From the NCBI GenBank assembly GCA_036320915.1, contig JAXBDG010000007.1, forward strand, positions 310,001-374,000: DNA of 64,000 bases. Reading direction: 5' to 3'. Position numbers and translations under genes: made by a program. The notes under the pieces were generated by a model, which worked only from the letters and a program-made list of their open reading frames with translations, did not search any database and was not told where the DNA came from. This document shows positions 32,751 to 42,695 of this stretch, piece by piece; position 1 is the stretch's first letter; each line of letters opens with the position of its first letter. This stretch comes from Linnemannia elongata (taxonomy: Eukaryota > Mortierellomycota > Mortierellomycetes > Mortierellales > Mortierellaceae).

Positions 32751-33183
32751 CGGGCGAGCCCACCATAATGGTAAAGCTTCCCCCTCTCAGCGCGAGGGTC
32801 GTGGGTTCAGACCTACGAAGACACGCTCAATTAGGATTTGACGGTATTGCGCTAGCCTCCCCCTGTCCAGGAGGCCTGAGATGAAATAATTCTCAGACGC
32901 ACAAAGTGCATGGACAGAGTGAGTATGCCCACTATATGGCTACGTTAACCTGGTGATGAGCCAGTCTGAATGCCGTGTGGAGCCAGCCAAATCGGCGGAC
33001 CGCTTAGATAAACCTTTCAGTGTTCTAGTACATTCTGTCGGGTAACCGGCTTCCTGCACAAGCATACTAATATGCTTCTGTGCAAAGTACGCGCACCTAG
33101 TTTAGACTTAGATAACAAATATCGTGTACTGCACAAGATAGGCCAATTGTCAGAGGCAATTCTAGGAATAAAAAAAAAAAAAA
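32751..33183 (+). mobile_element. tRNA-derived SINE with poly(A) tail
   Basis: The element is 433 bp. Its first 75 bases look like a tRNA. They start GGGCGAGC. TAATGGTAAAGC sits at the A-box position. An anticodon-like hairpin follows (CCCTC-TCAGCGC-GAGGG), where AGC would read Ala. A T-arm-like hairpin comes next (GTGGG-TTCAGA-CCTAC), and GGTTCAGACC is at the B-box position. A unique body of about 340 bp follows with no open frame, and the element ends in about 15 A. Identical 12-bp duplications flank it. All of this matches a SINE transcribed by RNA polymerase III and moved by a LINE reverse transcriptase. The Ala assignment of the head is my inference from the hairpin shape. The intact duplication argues for a fairly recent insertion. 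Confidence 0.85.
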
Positions 33184-33195
33184 ACACAAGAAGGG
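33184..33195 (+). repeat. Right target-site duplication of the SINE
   Basis: Second copy of the 12-bp ACACAAGAAGGG repeat, starting in the last A of the tail; see the element at 32751-33183. Confidence 0.85.
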
Positions 33196-34620
33196 GTGAA
33201 CAGGGGAACAAAGGAGAAACAAAAAAAGGAGCGGAGAGGGAACAGAGACAAGGGGGGGAGGTTGTCATTATCGTATATGCATCATGATTGGTCACAGCAC
33301 AAGGTTGTCAAAATAATAAATCCCTCACTTTTTTGACATGTTCAAATGCTCTCAATCGTCATCCCTCTTTCACTCCCTCACACTCGCACTTTCTCGTTAT
33401 GAAAATGCCGCAAACAATGAAAACACAAAACTCAGCTTTGCGCTATTTTATTTCTGACAGGTGGGACGAGAGCTGTCAAAAAGAAAAGAAAAAAGACTTG
33501 GGGCATCGTTCCATTGTTCAATTGAGACCAAAAGAAAGGGCAGGAGAAACAGGAGGCTACTGAAGGAGACCTACGCCGCGTAAATGAACAAAAGGTTGCT
33601 CGACGCTCACCCCGCACTGTTGTCAAGAAATTGGACCAGGGGCATCAATGTCTGTTACTGACCTTGCCTAACCTCTTGCGCTGGTCAAAAGGAATAAAAA
33701 TAGCAAACTTCTGGATAATCTAGGTGGTACTTTCGTTATCATCACCAACAAATGTCTTTAATGCTTGTTCTCTTTGACATACTTTTCATCGTTTACAATG
33801 CAATTTCTCATTACTTTGACATACTTTTCCACTCTCCGCCTTTTGCCTTTTTGCTCGTTTGTTCAGGAACTCCCAGTATTTGACTGCAACCAATGCGCTG
33901 TTTGCGCAAGCTCTCCCTGCCCCAACGCTCTTTTCTTTTCATTTCTCGAATGTTCATTAATATAGCCCGTCAAAGAAACAATGCAATGGGTCAGTGAGTG
34001 GACCTAATTTGGCATCAAACCAAACAACAAATGAAAGCATCGATGTGGCCCATTTTTGTAGCCATTTTTTTTAACAACCAAACATTTTTTGAACGCGACC
34101 TCTCCAATCCTCTACTTACTTATCTGATCATCACTACCGCTTGAAAATAATTGGTGGGTGGAGAGTTAGCGTTGACAGGCTTTCACGGTTTCGAAGGAGA
34201 GGACAAAAATATGAGAAAGCTACCCTGCAAAAACATTCCTAGCGAGCCTTTCTGGGGGGTTTTTTTTCGCACATCATTTTATCCCCCGATGAATAGCCCA
34301 AACGAAGCATTTGGAAATAAAAAGCAGACAACATACCAACCGCTTTCGAAAACCCATCCACCATTCACATGCCCCGGTCCGGAACCTGGCTCTCCGCTTC
34401 AATCGTCGCTGCTCTTTGAGCGTAAACAGCATACAACATAAAAATCAGAAGCGAATAAAGGGGATTCTCCCCAACCTCTCCATCAATGATAACCTCCTCT
34501 CTCCTGCCAAACTCTTAAGGAAATTCTTTAAGCGCATCTTTTATGTTCAGTCGAACAGTTTTATTTGGGTCCCTTTATATGCAATAACCATTTCCTTCGA
34601 AGTTCCTCAAATGCAAGCCT
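33196..34620. other. Spacer without recognisable gene
   Basis: About 1.4 kb of AT-rich DNA with short overlapping open frames only. CTTTGACATACTTTTC occurs twice, at 33772-33787 and 33814-33829. No gene is seen. Confidence 0.5.
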
Positions 34621-34638
34621 CACGTGTTACATCACGTG
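34621..34638. promoter_or_regulatory. Paired CACGTG sites upstream of tRNA-Arg
   Basis: Two CACGTG palindromes lie 6 bp apart (34621-34626 and 34633-34638), ending 54 bp before the tRNA. CACGTG is the core site of basic helix-loop-helix factors such as yeast Cbf1 and Pho4. What they would regulate here is unknown. Confidence 0.35.
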
Positions 34639-34692
34639 ATTTAATATGTAACTTGAGTTTAACACAAACACGATAAAAGAGTTAATCAAAAC

Positions 34693-34764
34693 GGTCTATT
34701 GGCCCAATGGAAAGGCGTCTGACTACGAATCAGGAGATTGCAGGTTCGACCCCTGCATAGATCA
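34693..34764 (+). tRNA. tRNA-Arg (ACG)
   Basis: A 72-nt cloverleaf without intron. The acceptor stem GGTCTAT pairs with ATAGATC (one G-T pair). The D arm region is TGGCCCAATGGAAAGGC. The anticodon arm is TCTGA-CTACGAA-TCAGG with anticodon ACG (wobble-modified to inosine in eukaryotes), and the T arm is GCAGG-TTCGACC-CCTGC. The discriminator base is A. Confidence 0.95.
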
Positions 34765-34765
34765 A

Positions 34766-34772
34766 TTTTTTT
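34766..34772 (+). terminator. RNA polymerase III terminator of tRNA-Arg
   Basis: Seven T in a row begin two bases after the tRNA 3' end, as expected for RNA polymerase III termination. Confidence 0.8.
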
Positions 34773-34805
34773 ATCTTCAATCCTCTCGCGGATTGTCGAA
34801 AGACT

Positions 34806-34814
34806 TTTTCTTAT
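34806..34814 (+). repeat. Left target duplication of the TIR element
   Basis: TTTTCTTAT here and TTTTCTTAC at 35651-35659 flank the inverted-repeat element, identical in 8 of 9 bases. Confidence 0.65.
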
Positions 34815-35650
34815 GGATATATCTATTTGTTGCCCACCTTTTTTTGGCTTCTTATATGTTGCCCATAGTGAAGTCTATTCATTGCCCTCCCCGGTTGCCA
34901 TTGGAGATTGAATACTCTTATACGTTGCCAAAAAAACGCCAATCTGTTGCCCACCCCGCAAAATTATTTGTTGCCTTCGACATAGTTACCCAATGTGTTG
35001 AATTGTATCCTTATGAGCCGCACACTTTCTTTCCTCCCTTTCTCGTTCTCTCCCCCCACCTGCACCATTACCGACATGGTTGCCTTATGTATCGAGCTAT
35101 GTACCTCTTAGTTTCGCGTACACCTCTGAGTTTCGCGTAGATATGTTGCCTTATGTATTAAGACATGTACCTATGAGTTCTTCTTACTCTCTTTCTCTCT
35201 TTCTCTTTTCTCTCTCTCATACTGGTATGGGTTAATTGACCATGAAAGGAAGAAGAGTACAGACCTAGAGCTGGTGCAGCATATGGGACAGTGAACACGC
35301 GTACGAAATAAAGCTATGTTAAAGTGTACAATTCGTGGCAATATGACTGTGAAAAGAAGACACGTCTCCCTCCCCCTGACCTATGAGTTCCTGGTGCACA
35401 TCCATGGGATACGTACAAAGAGATTGATTCTCTACAGGTAGATGATGCCGCGGCGCAGGTGGGGGAAGGACGATAGGGCAACGTATAGCGGCAGAGCCTT
35501 GGGCAACAATTAAGATCTTGGGATGGGCACCGGTTTAGAGCATAATTGTGGGCAACGAATAGACTTCACTATGGGCAACATATAAGAAGCCAAAAAAAGA
35601 TGGGCAACAAATAATATCTGTTGCCCGGGGGGCAACAAATAGATATATCC
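34815..35650. mobile_element. Non-autonomous DNA transposon (MITE-like) with 21-bp terminal inverted repeats
   Basis: The 836-bp element starts with GGATATATCTATTTGTTGCC (34815 on) and ends with the exact inverse of the first 21 bases (35630-35650). A second inverted pair of about 50 bp lies inside (about 34837-34886 with 35550-35600; it includes GGCTTCTTATATGTTGCCC), nearly identical. On the right side a further GTTGCCC unit separates the two blocks. GTTGCCC or close variants recur many times on the left half and as GGGCAAC on the right half, pointing inward, like subterminal transposase-binding sites. No open frame for a transposase is present. The 8/9-bp flanking duplication fits a hAT or Mutator-like transposase; the family is not certain. 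It lies 50 bp downstream of tRNA-Arg. Confidence 0.82.
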
Positions 35651-35659
35651 TTTTCTTAC
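35651..35659 (+). repeat. Right target duplication of the TIR element
   Basis: TTTTCTTAC, matching TTTTCTTAT at 34806-34814 in 8 of 9 bases; see the element between them. Confidence 0.65.
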
Positions 35660-38398
35660 TTTCTCCAAGCAATCCCATGCTCACCAATACGGGCGCATTT
35701 CACATAAGCTCCAATGTCTCTAATAACGCTTGTTTCTTTTTTTTTCCCTTCTGTGTTCATGGCATTGAGACGTGTTAGATGAATTGATATGATTCGTTCT
35801 CAAGTCGAATGATTTTTTTAGCTTCGCCCGATGAGAGTTTATTTTATCATCAGGCAAACATGCATTTTTTTCTCCTCTTCGTCGTCTGCACTGCCATCGG
35901 TCTCGCAATCAACACTCATTTGTTCGCGAGTATCGGAAGCGTGATTCTTCGCGCCATAACATAAAATCAGGGGAGGCTTGTCTGCATATTCCGTTCTCTT
36001 TCTTGTACCTTTTTTTTTTCTTCTTTTCTCGTGGTCCTGCTTTCTCCAACCATTCCCATCCTTATTTAACCCATCATCCCAAAAGACTACTCGCTACGCA
36101 TTCTGTAATCCAACTTGTTGACATTTTCTAACAAATAAAGGCGCCACATATCATCTGCACCAGAAAAAGAAAAAGAGTCCCGCAGTGAAGGATTCGCAGC
36201 CTCCCATTCATTTGCAAGAAAAGAAAGAAAAGAAACAAAGAAAAAAACTACGCCTAGATGCACGAAAATAAAAAGGGCCATTTACATTGCCCCTCAGCAT
36301 ATCCACTCCAGAAGAGTATACTACGCCGGAATCAAGAGAGAATACCCGAGGGAGACGAGAAAATCCCCATTCAAACCGTTCGAAAACGACAAACATATTG
36401 CATATGACTAGAGGAGATCAAGACGTTGACATTGGATGGGGGGTAAGCACGTGTTACTAGCGCCTTTGCAGACATCCTCGATCATTCGCTGATGTTTGGA
36501 AAGGGCGAGGCAAACTCGGCTCTTTTGGATATCCTCTGTAGATCATGGGGGCTGTCAAATTCTCGGTAGTCTCTATCGTTACCTACAAAAATCTCGGCAG
36601 CTATTGCCATGCGCAATAAGAGGTATAACAAAGTTGACCTCTCCAAATAGCAAGAGTAATGGTTATTGGCCTCCTGAGCCTCGCAAAGCGCATGAAGACC
36701 AGACATCATGCGATATCTTGACATTTTTTTCACCCAAGCCGAAATGCTATCCTTGAAAAGGCATTTGAAATATAAGAGAGACATTGTTTTCGCAGAAGTC
36801 CATCGCCGCCGTGGAGTTGTAATAAAGGACCACAGCCCAAAAAGAATGAGAAAACCAATGATACTGCAAGATCAAAAAATCGTTTCGCATTTGGATAAAA
36901 ACCATATCGCAAACGGTGTAGAAGACAAACACAACTCAGATCTGGCTTTTACTAACGCGACGAAGGGGCGTGTTATACTCTAACCTTATACATCTAGAAT
37001 AACAAAGGTATCCATGACTGGAGAGGTCGAAGGCTCACCGAACCAGTTATCATTCAAAAGGCAACATCAAGTTGTGACTTGCCCTTGTGGCTTCGCCCAC
37101 CCGACATGTTTAAAAAGACTCATAGCTAGCAAATAGTTAGTTCTTCACCTGGTATCGCCATAAACGTCACTTCTAATTCTTTTCCACACTCGCCTTCCCC
37201 ACCTTTTGGTCAACGTCTTTACTATCTGTCTCGTCCTACTCTTTGATCTGTTTTCTGGACATCTGGACACAAGAAAGTAGAGCAGAAAAAATCCGTTCGT
37301 ATTCAACAAAAAACTATGGGGCTATGATCCACTAGTCTATTCTTCTTAGAAAAAAAGATGTGGGGTGAAGACACTCAGACGATGACAAGCAATGCTTTGA
37401 CAGGTCTGAAAAATGACATCAACTTCGTGGCAGGAGCCTATCGTGCACATCATCTCTTATGGAAATCCTCCATGGACAATAGTGTCAAACAAAAAGGACT
37501 CAGTTATATTTGGAGTTGATCGTAGAAGGTAATCGGCCGGATGTATCGCCGTCTACTTTTTTGAATGAACAAAAGGCGCATAAGTCATCCTCGATACTCT
37601 TGCATCACATGTAGAAGCGAAAAAAAAAACAAGCAAAAAACAATGGCGACTTGGCACGCGCTGTCGTGTTGTTTTTTAATCCTTATGTTTTATCGTCCTA
37701 ATTGTTCAAATGTGAAACGACCGGCTGAAGACATAATAAGATCGCATATGTGAAGTTTTATGAGAATCCTGAACAAACGTTAAACAATGTGGCGCAGTTG
37801 TTAAATGTTCAAAGAAGAGGTCATTCATTTCGAGTGGATCATCATAGTAGTTGATTTGAAACCATATCCTGGTCTGGCTAAAGGGTATACAAAGGAGGAA
37901 ATAAAGAGGCAAATAAACACCCACCATTATCGGTATCCAAAAAAGCAAAGTGGTACTGCGACAGCAGCAAGAAGCTTCAAACTTGCAAAGGAGGGGCTAC
38001 TTATGGCCAAAATCGATCGTTCTACTGTGTCTTTGAACACATACCGACGCGAGTTTACTATTGACACGTAAGCCAAGGAGAGATGTGACGTAGGATATAA
38101 AGTCTTGAATGCCTTATTGAGCATCGCGGCCATAGAGTTGTAACAAGAAGTGTTGGTGTACGGTTTAATGGAGAGGCCAGAAAGCAGTCAACAAACTCAG
38201 GAATGATTATCGCGGTCGTAGGCTTGTGAAATGATCATAAGACATTAGCTAATGGATAATAGTGAGCGATGTGAAATACTGAGGTTATCCATGGAGACGA
38301 TTGTAAAGAAGCCGACAGAGAAGCGAATCCTCGAACATCAAGTTCATCGACATTCGATAATTCCAGAGCTTTGAATGAGAATAGTAATGTCTTCTTTC

Positions 38399-38403
<5 letters not shown>
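35660..38403. other. Gene-poor segment with possible decayed coding traces
   Basis: No intact gene is recognised. On the minus strand a few frames have a more protein-like composition than the surrounding noise: about 36784-36482 (with SGLHALCEAQEANNHYSCYL), about 36230-36087 (with GADDMWRLYLLENVNKLDY), and about 38133-37927. They are short, lack shared splice sites that I could join, and match no family I know. They could be remnants of one old gene or chance frames. Confidence 0.25.
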
Positions 38404-38430
<27 letters not shown>

Positions 38431-38480
38431 GCCAACGTATCTATCCTATCCTATCCTATCCTATCCTATCCTATCCTATC
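38404..38480 (+). repeat. T27 tract followed by a (CTATC)8 microsatellite
   Basis: A run of 27 T (38404-38430) is followed after ten bases by eight exact copies of CTATC (38441-38480). It is not the fungal telomere repeat TTAGGG/CCCTAA. Confidence 0.95.
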
Positions 38481-41400
38481 CCAGGATTGATCTCTTTTCA
38501 GTTCAAGAAAGGGTTATGATGACGATATATGGACCAAAATATATCGGACAACCGAACTGCATGCATGAAGCCTCGAGGTAAAATCTCTTGCTCTCTCTAA
38601 GATTTTCCATTTCACAAACAGAAAAGTATCCCAAGGAGAAAATCAAAAAATAAAGTCAACGCGTCTCATACAATCTCGAGCAACAGCTCTACACGATTCA
38701 GATCCTTTTGTAAACTCTGATATCTACACGATATTCGCATCTATAGGTACCCAGGACGAAATCAAAGTAGCATTAGAAACCACAGGGTAGTAGCGCGTAT
38801 TTTTTGCACCCAACCCGAAAAAAAGATATCAATGTTAGTCATCCAGTGAGCTCGCTTAGTATCTCTCTCGAATTTAGCCAGCGCACCACTTTTGGTGCCA
38901 CCGAGCCAAAACAAAAAAAAAAAAAAAAAAAAAAGAGCAGGCACCACCCCCTTTTAGTTGAGCGGTTCTTTTGCTCCAACAACAGCAACAGGTGCAAAGC
39001 AAAAAAAAAAAAAAAAAAAAAAAAAATAAAATAAAATAAAAAGCCCCGCCAATGCCGCCGCCGTCAATGCCGCCAGGCTGTTTGTCTCACACATCACCCT
39101 CTTTTTTTATGTGCAAACATGTGAGCCTCGCTCTTTCGCGAGTTGTACTTTTGTTGGTACTGTAGAGTTAATGCAATGCCTAAACTAGTCTGTTCCTACT
39201 TTTTTCCTATTTTTTTTTTTTTTTTTTTTTTTTTGAGAGAGAGACTCATAACTAAGTTTTCACCCGAATGGTTGGTTTATCGTTTCTTTAAACTCAAAAA
39301 AAAAAAAAACACTCCCCCCAAGAATGAACACCACGAAAGGGGAGAAGGACATGACAAAAGGACAATTGGCATCCCCTTATTTTATTCACGCTCCACTTTC
39401 CCATTATCTCTTTTGTGTATCCTTTCCAGCTAAACATCCATCTCCGATGGGGCCAATCCGGGACAGTTCTGTATGTGGACAGTGAGAAAACAAACCAGAG
39501 GAAGGATCGGGGCCACCCCACATTTTCTGGTGCGAGTGCATGGGTTAGTGGTCTCCCTTTTTCATCGCATGCAAGCAAACGGTACATGGGAATGAGTGCA
39601 TGCTATGCATGTGTGTACTTTTGCATTATCCGTTCATTCATAAACATCTGTTTGTCAAACAACGACAATACTGTAAATACCAAAGGCCATGAGAAAAAAA
39701 AAAGGTCGAAACGGCAAAAGCTACACTCTAAAGAAGAATTCCGTGGGCGTTCGTCCCTGATTCAGTTCCTCTTACCCTGCCATTCATACAACTCCATACG
39801 AAAAAAAGGAGAAATAGAGCAAAAAAGGAGAAAATGGTACCATTCAAAGAATATCTAGACAGGACTACAGGGTGTGAGTTATCTTGTGGGTGAAAACAGA
39901 AAGAGAGGGGGAGAAATGGCCAACTATCAAGCTGTGTGGATGCACCAGTTGCATATGTGCCTGCATGTAAGAGGCACAAAAAAAGAGTACATGGTGCGAA
40001 GTACATACTTTGTCCCTTGTGTTCATTCCCTCCGGTCACTCTGTTGTTGTTGTCTCTGGTTGCTCTCATTCCCCTGAAAGAATGAAAGAGAGTGAGAAAC
40101 CACCAATTGAATGTCCCAGCCCCGATGTAGGAAGGTCAAATTTAGCCAATGCAAAGCGAATAAAGAATGAGAACACATTCTACTTCTCCAATGCATACTC
40201 ATCTTTATCATCACCCTACTTTTACACCCCTAATGCCCCTCTTTTTTCAATTTTGTTGATCTTGCTTTTCTTTCCTGGTTGTTCTTTCTGAATCAGATGG
40301 CAGTGCTGAGAGGATGTGCACCTACTGACAAACCTATCTTCCTCTCACGAAAAATCGGGGTGAGAAGAAAATGGTGTGTGTAGCCACCAGAGCTGAAAGG
40401 AAGAGGGAAGAAGGGCTCAATGAGAGTGAGAGGTCACTCACTAATGCGGGTGTGAGTGAGTTCAAAAAACAAACAGGTAGAGTGAGAGGGAGTAGAAGGC
40501 CCACTCGACATGTTCAGTCCAGCTGATTCGTGCGTTTTTGGTTTCTCTCTCTGTTTTTAGGGATGTATGCCTGTCTATATCTCGACTTCTCTTCTCTATA
40601 TCGTCAAGAGTACATAGCCTAACCTTAGATGTTGTTATGACTCGACTCAGTTTTTTTTCCACCCTCCTTTTTTTTTTTGTTTTCTGTTGGCGAGCATGTG
40701 CATCATACCATAAGATGAGCAAGAAAAAGAAGAGAGTGAGTGAGTGGTCGCGCCTCTCCGACGAGCAGCAGATAGAAAACGGCCTTCTGCTCATTGGCGC
40801 ATTGCATCTTTTCTATCCCTCCCTTTCAGGTCAATTGAATGAAAGAAAAGAAAAAAGGGTTAACAATTTCAACGTCCGCCTCCTTTTCAAAAGAGAAAAT
40901 GAGGAACTTTTCTTCAAAGTTCGTCAATGCCAACTGTTTGTTAGGCCAGAAGTACCAAAGAAAAAAAAACTTATCAGCAGGTGAATGACAAAGACGAGAC
41001 GCCTCGGAGTATGATTTGTCTGTTGTTTTTGGTTGGCGTATGAAGGTCAGGAGGGAGGAACCCTTGAACCCATGGGAAAATAAAAAATCGGCATGAAAAA
41101 TACAATAGGGTATGTGAAAAACCAATGTCCGGAGTTTGATGTTGAGTTTCTTGTCTATGCCTTAGTGACCCTCTTCTACTTTCTTCTGATAGTGGTGCGC
41201 ATGCCGTTCACTCCAACAAACCAAAAAAACCAACTAGACCCAGGCCATTCGTTGGTGCCTTCTCCTTGCATGGTTTTGTTCTTATCTCTGTGTGTTGACC
41301 AGCTGTGGAAACTTTTCCTTGGTCTATTACTCAGCCGCTAGTAGGTCTTTCTCCAGTCGTTGGACATGCGGAAAAAAAAACCAAGTTATACCCAGTACCC

Positions 41401-41738
41401 AGCCCGAAGGAGATCAAAGATGGAGCCTCACATCTCTTTGTGCTTTACATCCTCGCCCTTTCGCTATCTCATTGCGCCTCTCATTCCACTTACCCTAGTT
41501 TGAAAGACCTTGGGTCTAGGCAACAATTGTTTCCAAGATCTTAAGAAGGCATGTATATGACCAATGTCGATGCAAAGGAAAAAGAGGCTACGCGGAGTGT
41601 ATCAACAATAGTGCATGCAGCAGAGGAGCATGAACTTCCTCTGATAATTTAATATTTCCCATCATGTGTCCTTGTCGTCAGCGCCTTTTTTCTTCTCCCC
41701 TTGCGCAAGGTTCACCTCTTTTCGAAAGAGAGGTTGTT

Positions 41739-41777
<39 letters not shown>

Positions 41778-42494
41778 GCCCTCAAGCGCCGCCTGCATTT
41801 TTTGATGACCGACAAGAAGATGAAAGGAGTACGTCGCTTGATTTTATTTGGCGTGCTTCTTTGTCCCTAGATATTGCTATCCTGCCTTCGAACGACTTAT
41901 CCTTTGTTCTCTTCATGCCACTGTTGTGTTCCCTGCCTTCCACTCATGCAAACGCGGACATCCAACGCACCGGTAGATTACTTTGCAGCAGCATGTATGA
42001 GAGGAAAGTGAAGGAGGTCACGACAGGAAAAGCGGCGTGCATATCGTGTCTCCCCCCCCTCCTTTATTTTTCTCTTTTGGTTCCTGCTGGCCGAGTTAGG
42101 TTTCGCATTTTGTCTAACCTTTTGAACAAAGGCAAAAGTTATTTTTTTATTGCCATTCAACATGCAACAGGAGGGCTTAAAGGCGCCTACATCTCCAGGC
42201 ACCTGGCACTCGTTGATGATGGCTGCTCACATTACTACAACTAGTGCTCAGATAAGGGTCCAGCGTTGCTTACCCATTCCCACTTGGAAATTGAGCCCTG
42301 ACCTTGTCCAGCTGGACCGTGTTCCTCTCCGTGGACTTGTTTTCTCGTGTAAGCAAAATTTTGATCTCAACATAAAAACGAGAGTGCAACTTGGCACCCT
42401 TCTTTTGCGGCTTTGCCTACATGGCCATCGTTGACGTTATTTTGGCCGCTCGAGCAACTGAAAAAAAAGGAGAGTTGCATGAGAGCCACCCTGT

Positions 42495-42695
42495 TCAGTG
42501 GAGGCGTGGATGTGCGTGGGTGAACCAGAAATAAGGGGAAAGAGGGGGAGAAAGACACAGAAAAAAAGAGCAAGGGGAGAGGGTTCGAGCGTTGACCAAA
42601 AATTCAATTTTATCCTCGACCTCTTCAAAAGTCCACCCATTTTCAAATCCGTGCACACGGGCGTGGACGTATGCCTCTCTGATAAGGTCATCCAT
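42495..42695 (-). other. Orphan 66-codon open frame with protein-like start
   Basis: The first 33 codons read MDDLIREAYVHARVHGFENG and continue WTFEEVEDKIEFL, an amphipathic, balanced composition unlike the surrounding low-complexity frames. The remainder falls into Ser/Pro/Leu noise, so if this is real it would be one exon of a larger gene, but no matching exon was found. I do not recognise a family. Confidence 0.2.

Noticed and set aside
38441..38480. Possible interstitial telomere repeat
   Set aside because: The unit is CTATC, five bases, and does not match TTAGGG/CCCTAA.
38901..39027. Second SINE between two A tracts
   Set aside because: About 65 bp between the A tracts has no A or B box and no flanking duplication that I can see.
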